DNA of 64,000 nucleotides. It comes from Neostapfia colusana. Taxonomy: Eukaryota > Streptophyta > Magnoliopsida > Poales > Poaceae. This document shows, one piece after another, positions 1 through 9,763 of the stretch (its first letter is position 1; every line of letters starts with the position of its first letter). The notes beneath the pieces are model-generated. The model ran no database searches and was not told where the DNA came from. It saw only the letters and a program-made list of their open reading frames with translations. The stretch spans positions 70,577,683-70,641,682 of the forward strand of contig JASWHV010000001.1 in NCBI GenBank assembly GCA_030760725.1. Direction: 5' to 3'. The translations under genes were made by a program, and so were the position numbers.

Positions 1-1166
1 GGCCACACGGCCTTGTCGAGCCAGGATCACGCTGAGGGGTGCTGTGTTGCACAGCACCGGATAACGCTGCGGAAGCAAAGTTTTATTACATAAACCAGTT
101 TATAAACATTTTTACAACAAAATAATTCCAGTCTACACTCACAGATGTAGATTATGCATCGAGCTCACGTTCAGCCCGTGAACGTGTCCCCGCTAGCACA
201 CACGCACACTAACACAGCGGCGTGTACGACTCCCACTCAACGGGGTTCCCCTCCTGGGGTTCCGTCTCCTCCTCGGGAGTCCCTTCCTTATAAACCCCTG
301 CAAAAGCTTCAAACACAAGCAATGAGCATGATGGCTCAGCAAGACTGACCCGTCTTTCCTATACATGAAACTTCTACATGAATGGTTTTAGGGTACATGA
401 GATAAAATAAGTTGCAAAGGACTCGCCTAATTATTGGAACCTTACTTTCAAGTTTTAGAAGCAGATTGTGGAGAACCTTACGCTAAGGCACATGAGAGAG
501 CCGAATCAAACAAGAAACGCATTTCTCTCATGTACTTTGCCCAAAGTTGAAAAGAACTTTAATTAGCTCTAAACTACAACAAGACATTAACAAGCAAAGT
601 ATATATCTCAAATCAGCAAACTTTTAACATGTATATAGCATGTTCTTTCTACGTCACTATACAGTGAACAAGTGGTACTCACTGACCTCGAGGGACGGCG
701 ATTATAATCGATTTACACCTGCAGGGTTACCCGAATAACATGTCACATACGCCCGTACTCGATGTTGCCTACATCAACCATCACGGACGTCGTACGCAAC
801 CACCTTTCACACATTAGCCAAATGTTGAACCGGTCCAATCGTCCCGAGCAAGAGGTCTCTGTGCACGCATCCACAGTGCTGCCAGCCGATTTACACCTCG
901 AGCTCTCAACCTACCCTCTGAATGCCTCAACACCCAGCTACCCGAGTTACATCGATTTACCGGTTCCCATATAGCCGGTAGGTCTTCGGTACAGTTCTAG
1001 CTTGTTCAATAGGCCCGCACATGGCTCGGTCCTCAATAGACACAAGCGGAGCTATAGCACCCAGGCCCCAAAGTCCTGCTGCCTTTACTCTCCGCCCGGT
1101 CTCATTTTTCTTGCCATGTGTTTCATTTTCTATCTTTACCCGAGTCGAGTGCCTCTAGCCTATTCT

Positions 1167-1190
1167 GTCGAGTAGTTCCAACTACCCGAC
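1167..1190 (-). promoter_or_regulatory. Conserved LTR hairpin (element A)
   Basis: An inverted repeat around gagtagttccaactac forms a short stem with a tiny loop. The same position in three other gypsy families of the window also holds a hairpin of related sequence (29389-29413, 35220-35239, 40581-40604). Its function is unknown; the structure is seen directly and the regulatory role is inference. Confidence 0.5.
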
Positions 1191-1362
1191 TTGTACCGAA
1201 TCTTACACTATCTTAGCATTGCAGTAGCTAACGAGGTTTTCAAACCTAATCCCAACCCAGGGTTTTCTTGGCTATGCATTTGGGTTTCAAACAAGACTCT
1301 AATGCAAGAAGTAAGTGGGTGCTCAAAGTAAGTTCTCAAAACAGTAAAAATTTCTAAAAGGG

Positions 1363-1387
1363 TTAATGCAAACCGGAGCTTGCCTTG
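1363..1387 (-). promoter_or_regulatory. Conserved LTR motif resembling a GC-type splice donor
   Basis: On the element strand this reads CAAGGCAAGCTCCGG followed by TTTGCATTAA. The core AAG|GCAAG resembles the donor of GC-AG introns. The same motif recurs in LTRs of P (29180-29207), R (35014-35037) and B (40783-40807), which otherwise share little sequence. Whether it is spliced is inference. It also marks the left breakpoint (1362) of the tandem duplication. Confidence 0.45.
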
Positions 1388-3891
1388 CTGCTCTTGGTTG
1401 TAGGCTAGCTGTTCTTCCAGAGTGACAAAGTCTAAGACTTCGGGTTCATCCTCAACCTTAGCGACTACATATGATAAATATAAACATGTGTCAATTCAGA
1501 TGCATTTGAATTGAAGTTAAACTTGTGAGAGTTATAAGTCTTACTAGACAGACCCAATGACTCTGAAATTTTTACTGTGGTTTGGATATAACCTAAACAA
1601 AGACTTGGACAAGTTTCATTTGCAGAAAAGCTCATTTGAGCCCTACACAAATAATTATATACTTGGACTTAATTGGAGATCCTAGGGTGTTCTAGGGATT
1701 TTCATGGAGCAAGCCATGACTTTCTGAAAACTAGATTTTCAGAGGGTTCTGATAGAGTTGGTCTCACTTAATTTGAAGGTTCCTAGCTAAAGATATGAGC
1801 TCAACAATTTCAGAGAAATTCTGAAAATGTTTCTGGACATTTTCTATTTTCTCTAGAACAGTTTTACTAATCATACCATTAGGTGGATCAAATGCGCTCG
1901 AATGGATCTGAATTTTTTATGGTAGCTCAGGGATATTTTTGTGAACATCCCAGAAAAATTTCAGAAATTTCCTCCAAAGGGTTCTCCAGTTAAAATTCTA
2001 AACAGTTTAAATTTGAAGAATTAATTCTGGGGAAATAAGGATTTTCATAGAGTGAAACTTGATTTGTTGGAAAGTACTCAGATAGCTGAATCCAACAAAA
2101 TTTGGTTCACTCAATTTGGAGTTTTCTAGCAAAAGTTATGTGGGTTTGAAGTTTGAACTAAAACTGAAAATCAGGGAAATGTTTAAAACACTGCACGTGA
2201 GTCCCACGCACAGTGTCTTCATCTACCTCCCGCCAGCGCCCAGGCGTGCGACGCCCAACGACGGTGGTGCGGTTCGTTCTCGGCTGCTACTGCCTAATTT
2301 TCGACACAGTTTCTTCCTACGTGATCCTTGGAGCATGGGGCACACGCCGGGCAACTTCTCGGACATCGACATCGCAGGAAACCTAGTCGGCGATGGTGGA
2401 GGCGGAAGATGAGCTCTGGTCTGACTGTGCTAGCTCGTCTCGGCGGTGAACACGATCATCCAATGGATTGCAAAGCACCACTGGGGCACGGGGAAGCTAA
2501 CCCTGCCCTCCTCTTGGCCAGAGATCGCCGGGAAAGTAGACTTCACTGGTGACCCGAGCCGTTTTCACCGGCGGTGGCCAAACTCAGGTGCTCTGCTCAC
2601 TGGATTGATCATCACTGCTAGGATTTGGCTGAGGTGACTGTGAGGTGCTACTCTAGCTTCAGCTCCACCAGGATTACCAGTGATCAAGTGATCGAGATGA
2701 ATTTTGAGTTTTGGATCTCGGTGTTCTATACAGTGATCATCGGGAAAATCGAAATTCCGGCTAACCTAGGGAGTTTGGGGAGAGCTACTAGACTTCAATG
2801 CTAACCTCAGAGACACGTTTGCCACGCTGGAGAAGCTTAGAGCTGCTCGTACACCGGCGTCGAGTCAGAGGAGCTCTCAGGTTGACAGAGCGATGGAAGA
2901 TCGGCTCCGACAAGCTCAACCGAAGCTGATCAAGAGCAGCTGAGGGCTGTAACACGTCGAGCAAGGACCGGCAGTGCCGTTTGTGGCCTTAGCTCGTGGT
3001 GGAAGGAACTGTTTTGTCCGGTTGACGGCGAGGTGGTGAGGTGGAGCTGTGCGGCGATCGGCTCAGGTTTCTCAGCGCTGAAAACGTTGAGGCAGCAGGA
3101 AAACGAGCTGCTGCCGGCGGCAGCTCGCAGCTAAATAGTTGGGGACGTCAGTTCGTGGCTCTGATCAGCGACCAGGAGGTGGAAGCAGTCGGCATCGCCG
3201 TGGCGCTCGCGTGGTCGCGCGCAAGAACCGAGCTGCGGTGATTTGAGTCGGTTAAAACACTAGTGAGGCTGACATGTAGGTCCCACTCCAGTTTTAACCT
3301 CTGAAATTGAATTTTCTCCACTGCTCTAAACAGTAGAGACCCAAATAACCTTGGTCATTTGAATTATCCACCATCTGGCCATTTGAATTGGATAGAATTC
3401 AAATTGGGGAGTGTTTGAATATATTTTCAGCACATATGCAGTTTGAAATTCAAATAGAGTTTGAATTTGCTTGACTTAGCTCATGTCAAGATCAACTCCA
3501 AATGGAGTGAAAATTGATGTGTGAGCTCACAAAAATGTGCTGAGTAAGAATATGCCTCCCACTTTTGAACTTATGGGATGGAAGTATTTTGAATTTGAAT
3601 TTAGGTTCAAACTAACCCTTTTCTGGTTGTACCCAAAAATACCTAAAAATGTTTTGGTTTGGGTGAATTTTGGCATGAGCATTCCTAGCAAGGTGTTGGA
3701 GTTTTTCATATGCTCAGACCCTAGATGATGCATGTGGAAAATGCCACTTTTGCATTTTGTGAGTTTATTCTCTAATGAGCATGTTGATGATGTTTACTTG
3801 CTCTCCAAATGTATTCATAAAGTTTCCTCAAATGTGGGTTGTGTGGTGTGATGAACACTTTGAATATGTGACAAAAACTTAGGCCCTTACA

Positions 3892-3908
3892 TTTCTCCCC
3901 CCTTAAAA
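3892..3908 (-). other. Polypurine tract, element A copy 1
   Basis: On the element strand this is TTTTAAGGGGGGAGAAA, placed immediately before the 3' LTR. It would be the plus-strand primer for reverse transcription. Confidence 0.85.
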
Positions 3909-3960
3909 TAATCTAGTCCCGAGATTATAAGGTGAAAATGAGAGAGAGGACGGTGGAAAA

Positions 3961-4637
3961 TTACCGTATATGCGACGTGAAAAAGTCGGGGTACTTAGCG
4001 CGAAGAAATCCTTCGCTCTCCCATGTCGCTTCATCTACGGAGTGATTAATACATAAAACTTTGTAGAACCACAACGTACGGTTGCGTGTGGTCCGGGCCT
4101 TTTCATCAATAATCTGAACCGGCTCCTCCCGATATGTGAGATCCGGTTTCAGCTCTTCTATATCCTCCAGCTGAATGGTAGTTGATAGCTTAAGTCACTT
4201 CCTCAGCTGGGAGATGTGAAAGATGTTGTGCACACCGGAGAGTGCTTCTGGTAAATTCAGCCGGTATGCTACCGATCCACATCTTTCGGTAATCTGAAAT
4301 GGACAGATGAATCGGGGTGCCAACTTTCCTCTCACCCTGAATCTGTTCACGCCCTTCATTGGAGACACACGTAGATATACATGATCCCCGACTTCGAATT
4401 GTAATGGCGTCTCCTCCGGTCCGCATACTGTTTTTGTCGAGATTGGGCGGCTTTTAAGTTTGCTTGAATCAGCCAAACATTTTCCTCCGCGTTGTTGACA
4501 AGATCAGTCCCGAAGGTAACCCTTTCACCAGACTCACACCAATTCAGCGGTGTGCGGCATTTTCTCCCATATAGCGCCTCGTAAGGCGCTATCTTGATGC
4601 TGTCTTGGTACCCATTTTTGTATGAGAACTCGGCCAA
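3961..4637 (-). pseudogene. Integrase C-terminal domain plus chromodomain, element A copy 1
   Basis: This is the end of pol. The upstream part carries the integrase C-terminal region with the conserved YEALYGRKCRTPLNW, RVSPMKG and HISQLRK stretches. A TGA at 4195-4197 follows HISQLRK at a position where element B has Cys. Beyond it the frame continues to a stop at 3961 and encodes a chromodomain: a PVQI.DEKARTTR strand, LWFYKVL, then EATWESE. In this family the chromodomain steers integration to marked chromatin. Copy 1 has one private break: a single G lost near 4406 relative to copy 2, splitting the integrase C-terminal part into two frames. A frameshift near 4636-4640, shared with copy 2, separates it from the integrase core. 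Confidence 0.85.
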
Positions 4638-5029
4638 CGTAAGTGATCATCCCAATTCTTACCGTGGCTGATAGCGCAAGCTCGTAGCATATCTTCTAAC
4701 ATTTGATTTACCCGCTCGGTTTGCCCATCCGTCTGCGGATGGTATGCTGAACTACGGATCAGCTTTGTCCCCAACGCAGCGTGTATCTGCTCCCAAAAAT
4801 GGGACATAAATAAAGTGCCCCGATCCGATATGATGGTGCGGAGTACGCCGTACAAACATAGGATCCGTGAGATGTACAATTTAGCATACTTCTTGGCGTT
4901 GTAGTTGGTGTTGACCGGGATAAAATGGGCAACTTTGGTGAGCCGGTCAATGATTACCCACACGGAATCATGCTTCTGAAAAGTGGTGGGTAAACCGGCG
5001 TTGAAGTCCATGCTCACATCCTCCCACTT
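4638..5029 (-). pseudogene. Integrase catalytic core, element A copy 1
   Basis: This is a retroviral-type integrase core (rve fold). All three catalytic acidic positions are visible: Asp in SMDF, Asp in ISDRGTLF and Glu in TDGQTERVNQ. The frame opens just after an in-frame TAG (5030-5032), which most likely replaced a Trp codon before KWEDVSMDF, because related elements read through here. It closes at a 1-bp deletion near 4636-4640, after which the sequence continues in another frame as the integrase C-terminus. Both lesions also occur in copy 2, so they predate the duplication. Confidence 0.85.
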
Positions 5030-6724
5030 CTAGGTAGGAACGCCCAGTGGTTGTAGCAGTCCCGGTTTCCTCATGTGGTCTGCCTTCACCCTTCGACATG
5101 TATCACACTCGGACACGTACTTTGCCATCTCCCACTTCATCCGTGTCCACCAAAACTTGCTTCTGAGTTCTTGATACATTTTGTTGCTGCCGGGGTGAAT
5201 AGAAAACTTTGACAAGTGAGCCTCATCAAAGATTTTCTTCCGTAACTCCGGGTTACGGGGTACGACGATCCGGTCCTTGAACCATAGGATGCCGTCTCCG
5301 TCTTTCGGGAAACATTTTAGCTCCCCACTGTCTACACGTCTCCACAAATGCGACATGCCCTTGTCATGTTTCTGAGCTGCCACTATCTCTTCACGAATTG
5401 TGGGGATCAAAGCTAAGTTGTAGAGAGCTCCATGTGGAATCACATGCAATGGTGGCTCGCTCTCTTCCAACAGTGTGATGGTCAGATTGTTGATGTGTGA
5501 CTTGCGACTCAGCGCATCCGCCACTATGTTTGCCTTGCCAGGGTGATAATGGATCTTTATTTCGTAATCCTTTATCAACTCTAACCATCTTCGCTGCCTC
5601 ATTTTCAGCTCTTTCTCAGTGAATATGTACTTGAGGCTTTTGTGGTTGGTATATAAATGTACGAGGTTACCGAGTAGGTAGTGCCTCCACATTTTAAGTG
5701 CGAGTACCACGGCAGCGAGCTCCAAGTCATGAGTTGGATAATTCTGCTCATGGTTCCTAAGCTGCCGTGATCCATATGTGACCACCCTTCGGTCTTGCAT
5801 CAGCACACATCCGAGCCTAATGCCGGATGCATCGCAGTACACATCAAACGGTTTTGTTGTGTCTGGCTGCACCAAAACCGGTGCTGATGTTAGGTGTTTA
5901 ACTAATGCCTTGGACGCTGCTTCACATGCTGGACTCCAAACATATTTGGTAGCCTTCTTCAGCAGCTCTGTCATAGGCTTGGCAATCTTCGAGAAGTTTG
6001 GGATGAACCTCCGATAATATCCCGCGATTCCGAGGAAACTCCGTACCTCGTGAACAGTTCTTGGGGATTTCCAACTTAGCACTTGTGTGATCTTGCTCGG
6101 GTTTACAGCGATGCCCTCCACTGAGATAATATGCCTGAGAAAAGGCACTTGTGATATCCAGAATTCGCATTTGCTGAATTTCGTGTATAGCTTGTGATCC
6201 TGCAGCCGTTGCAACACTATAAGCAGATTCTTCTTGTGTTCTTCCTCCAACTTGGAATATACCAATATGTCGTCGATGAAGACCACGACAAACTTGTCCA
6301 GCTCCGGCATGAATACCGAGTTCATCAAGTACATGAAGTGAGCTGGAGCATTGGTGAGGCCGAAGGACATGACCAGGTACTCATAAAGCCGGTACCTCGT
6401 CGAGAAAGCCGTCTTCGGAATATCCTCAGCCCGTATCTTAATCTGATGGTACCCGGATCTTAAGTTCATCTTGGAAAAGATCTTTGCTTTGACAAACTGA
6501 TAAAACAACATGTTGATCCGTGGCAACGGGTACTTGTTCTTGATGGTTACGGCATTTAGTGGACGATAGTCCACGCAAAGCCGCAACGTCTCGTCTTTCT
6601 TTTTCACAAATAATGCCGAACAGCCCCATGGCAAGTAGCTCGGCCTAATAAAACCCTTCTCCAGCAGGTCCGTTAGCTGAGTCTTCAGCTCAGCCAATTC
6701 CTTGGGCGCCATCTTGTACGGCCT
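5030..6724 (-). pseudogene. Reverse transcriptase, RNase H and integrase zinc-binding domain, element A copy 1
   Basis: An open frame of 560 residues starts at the methionine after the TGA at 6725-6727. Domains in order: RT (residues about 1-180) with VKKKDETLRLCVDYR, FGLTNAPA and the motif C residues FIDD at 145-148; the connection; RNase H with DVYCDAS and ELAAVVLALK; and the HHCC integrase zinc finger ending CDTCRRVK. Two catalytic Asp positions are changed to Asn: RT motif A reads FSKMNL (residue 83; element B has FSKMDL) and RNase H reads YTNHKSL (element B has YTDHKSL). Both are G-to-A changes and both occur in copy 2. The polymerase is therefore predicted inactive even if the stops were ignored. 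By eye, 13 residues differ from copy 2. Confidence 0.9.
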
Positions 6725-7265
6725 TCAGGATATTGGCATGGTTCCCGGTGCAAGTTCAATCTTGAACTCCACCTCTCTGTCGGGCGGCATCCCCGGCAAA
6801 TCATCCGGGAACACGTCAGGGAACTCACGGACTACTGGAATGTCTTCCAATCTGATGGTTGTGGATTGATACACACTTGGAAGTTTGATTTCTGGACTGT
6901 CCAGAAATAAGGAATGAGATTCCTGCACTTCTGAGTTCAAGTGCACGACTCGGAGGACGGTGTCTAAAACAGCGCCATGGCCGGTTAACCACGACATCCC
7001 TAAGATGACATCGACCTTCTGTCCCTCTAAGACTATGAGAGACGTAGGGTATACTCTACCCTCTAAGCATAATGACGCTTTTGGAATCATCATGCTTGCT
7101 GAAATTTTCCCACCCGGTGAATAAACCAAATATGGACTATCGGTGGGTAGTATTTGCAAGCTGTATTTAGCAATAAAAGCTTGGCTAATGAAGCTATGTG
7201 TGGCACCTGAATCAAATAACACTATAGCGGGATGCTGGTGGAGTTGGAACATACCCGCAAGGATT
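6725..7265 (-). pseudogene. Aspartic protease domain, element A copy 1
   Basis: This is a retropepsin-type protease. The active-site motif LFDSGATHSF lies near the start of the segment and the second half shows GMSWLTGHGAVLD. It would normally be part of one gag-pol polyprotein. Here it is out of frame with gag because copy 1 has lost one base near 7266 (gg to g compared with copy 2). It ends at a TGA (6725-6727) directly after GTMPIS, where related elements have Arg (CGA), a C-to-T change shared with copy 2. Confidence 0.85.
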
Positions 7266-8514
7266 GCTCTCCCTCCGGCACGTCCTCTATGGCAAGTTGA
7301 TGGACGGTGCCGAGCCTAGGATTTGCCCGCCACGCATTAGTGGGGTTCCGGGGCTGATTCCTCCCCGGAAGATGTGGTGCAACTCCGCCGCCCTGCCTCT
7401 CAGGACAATTGTTGGTGAAGTGTCCTGGGCGACCACATTTGTAGGATGTGGCTGCTGCTTGCCCGGTGTTTGGGGGATGAAAGCCCGGCATGCGCTGCTG
7501 AGGTGCATACGCACGCGGCATCGCCCGCTGCTGCTGTTGTTGCTGCGGGGGTGGGACTGGCAGTGCCGGCCTGAATGCCGGCGGAGAATATGGCCGACTG
7601 CGGAATGGCATCGGCCTCTGTGGTGGCTGCCAGCGTGGACCCGATGGTGGGCGATTCACCATCCAATATTTTTGAGAAGGACCACCTCCTTCTCCGCTGC
7701 TTTGCGATGCGCTTCGCTTCCTCTCTGCCGCCGCTAACTCCTTGCCGAAGTCCTCCTGAAAAATCGCAGCATCAATAATATCATTGAGGCTGCCGCGATT
7801 GAACATCGCCAGCTTGTCCTTCAGGAGCGGGTTAAGCCCCGGGTAGAAATGATCCCGCCGCTTCTCGTCGGTATCGGCGTGATACGAAGCGTATAGCGCA
7901 AGATCATTGAACCCCCTAGAGTATTCCAGCACGTCCCGACTTCCTTGCTGCAGGCGTAAGAACTCCTGCGTCTTCCTCTTCATGAGACCCGGCGGTATGT
8001 GATAGGCCCTGAAGGCCGTCCGGAATTCCGCCCAGGTTATAACTCGCTCGGTGGGTTGCGAAGCACAGTAGTTCACCCACCAAGCGCTCGCGGATCCTTG
8101 AAGCTGTTGGAACGCGAACTGAGTCTTGCGCTGCTCACTCACTTGGAGCAGCCCAAACTTCATCTCCATCGTGCGGAACCAGTTGTCCGCATCGAGGGGT
8201 TCATCCGCCCTTGAAAATACCGGGGGATGAGTAGCCAGGAAATCGAAGTAGGAGCTTTGTTGGCGCTCCTCGCGATCTTTACACCTCTCTGGTCGATACA
8301 TATTTGCAATGAGGGTTTGTAGCAACTCCGTGTGCTGCTGATGAGAACCCGCCATTGCTGCCACGATGTCAGCCAATGTAACCGTTGGCGGTGGCGGTTG
8401 TTGCTGTTGCTTTTGCTGCTGTTGCTGTCCCGAGGAATCCTCAGGAGGCTTTTGGGAGGTCTCTCCCCCCTGACTGGAACCCCCAACGTCTGGGTGGGCA
8501 CGAGTGCGAGTCAT
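7266..8514 (-). pseudogene. gag, element A copy 1
   Basis: This is a capsid/nucleocapsid precursor. ATG at 8512-8514 gives MTRTRAHPDVGG, the start style of this family. A Gln/Pro-rich N-terminal tract follows (about 8385-8450). Next is the retrotransposon gag core, with ADNWFRTMEMKF, WWVNY and AFRAYHIPPG; then a Pro/Gln-rich linker and one zinc knuckle (KCGRPGHFTNNC). The first Cys of the knuckle is replaced by Ser in both copies. The ATG is preceded by a pyrimidine-rich stretch ending TTTCAG, a splice-acceptor-like context. The frame runs to the 1-bp deletion at about 7266, where it leaves the protease frame. Confidence 0.88.
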
Positions 8515-8692
8515 TCTGAAATTCAAAACAGCAGCGATCAGCACATGTCATACTTAAAATTCCATATGAAACAGCAGGTATTGAAGTGACACACGAATAC
8601 TTTGCACAACATTCACATATATTGATAAATCATAAACTTTATACAAGATACATTATTCTCGGGGTCTCCGAGAAGTCGTGCTCATGTCGTCA
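8515..8692 (-). other. Spacer between ORF0 and gag, element A copy 1
   Basis: An AT-rich non-coding spacer. Its gag-proximal end on the element strand, GCTGTTTTGAATTTCAG, looks like a 3' splice site one base before the gag ATG. In copy 2 a 26-bp deletion removes the last part of this acceptor together with the ATG. Confidence 0.5.
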
Positions 8693-9751
8693 CTACCTAT
8701 ACATACCGTACTGTCTACACAACATGTCACCGATTACAAAAGTTTTGGTTACATCACCCTTGCTGCCATACTCGGCAACGGTAACCTCCAACTCGGAGTA
8801 GAACTCGATCTCCTGTGGGTCGTCCTCCTCCGCTACCTCTGCTGGTGGCTCCGGGTCCATGACCTCCTCTTCCGGTTCGGGTTCCCCCATTGCCGGAAGA
8901 CCCAAAACCACGGGTACGGCACCTACCACCGGTATGCCCATTACCGGAGGTACGAGTTCCTGCAACGCGTGCACCTCGTCCATGGCCTGGTTGTAGTTCT
9001 CTTCCCAGCCTTGCCCCTCCTCAATAGCGTCGTCCCGCTCTTGAGTGAGGACCTCGTTCTACTGGGTCAGGGCCTGCACCTGTTGTTGCAAAGCCGTGAT
9101 GTCAACACGGCTTTTCCGCTTCACCTTCTTCAGATGATGCAACTGATTATGGTGTTTGTTCAGTCGCTTGATCGTCGGAAGGAGAATATTGCAGAGTGTG
9201 CTGTGAGCACTCTCAAAATGGTATCCATGGCTGGTGCTTTCCTTGATCTTTGCAGCAAGACAATCCGTATGAACAGCTTGGCTGTCCATCACGGCTTTCC
9301 CTGCTCTCAACTGGAGGCTGAGGTTCGCCTCCGCGGGATTGTACCTTGGGCAACCCGGATCTGTTGCCTCCATGTACCTTCCCTCCAACACATGGTTAGC
9401 CCATCCCTCCACCGGAACAAGCGCATATGGAGTGCCCTACATAGCTCTCACGTGTAGTTGGCAGAAACGTGACATGGTGTCACGGGCTGCCACTTGCCAC
9501 ATTTCCCCCGGCTGTCTACCTCTCACCGTGACGGTGAACGGTGCCCAACCTGGTGGCGTAGGTCCTATAGGAACTTCGACATGGATCATCCACGTATTGT
9601 TCCCCTCCTCACCTTCTTCCTTGGCGAAGTACTGCAGCATCTTGCTGTACCCGAAATATTGAAGCATTTGCCTCAACGTTTCCGGATAGCCGCTGCGGTG
9701 TGAACAGTGGGATTTCACCCACCAGTTCTCCAACTGTCTAGCCGCTGTCAT
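8693..9751 (-). pseudogene. ORF0: extra reading frame upstream of gag, element A copy 1
   Basis: One continuous frame of 353 codons (stop included) runs from ATG 9751 to the stop at 8693, broken only by two in-frame TAG codons at codon 105 (9437-9439) and codon 231 (9059-9061). The predicted protein has a globular N-terminal half with Trp-rich strands (WMIHVEV, PFTVTVRGR) and a helix AARDTMSRFCQLH. A middle segment follows (YNPAEANLSLQL, SHGYHFESAH), then a Lys/His-rich helical coiled coil (about residues 190-260), and an acidic Pro/Glu tail. I recognise the type only as a hypothetical protein linked to grass gypsy elements and can assign no function. An ATGTTTCTACAG acceptor-like sequence lies right before the ATG. 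Element B has no equivalent between its leader and gag. Confidence 0.7.
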
Positions 9752-9763
9752 CTGTAGAAACAT

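Larger units (their letters stand above)
1..3891 (-). repeat. Element A left LTR (3' LTR)
   Basis: The LTR ends on the plus strand at ...cttaggcccttaca, directly before a polypyrimidine run that is the polypurine tract on the element strand. In element orientation it starts TGTAAGGGCC. The first six bases (tgacgc in the other copies) lie left of the window. It differs visibly from the right LTR (23943-27874), including indels, but the half from 1362 onward closely matches the second half of the middle LTR. Open frames inside it (for example 2116-2637 and 3041-3241) are GC-rich non-coding LTR sequence. Confidence 0.9.

Noticed and set aside
2116..2637. Open frames in the GC-rich LTR parts of A (also 13349-13926, 14810-15346, 26035-26498)
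   Set aside because: They lie inside LTRs, overlap each other in several frames, break differently between near-identical copies and show no domain.
7264..8589. Plus-strand frames opposite gag (also 19942-20489 and 20938-21486)
   Set aside because: Shadows of the Pro/Gln-rich gag coding strand, giving Leu/Arg-rich artificial proteins.
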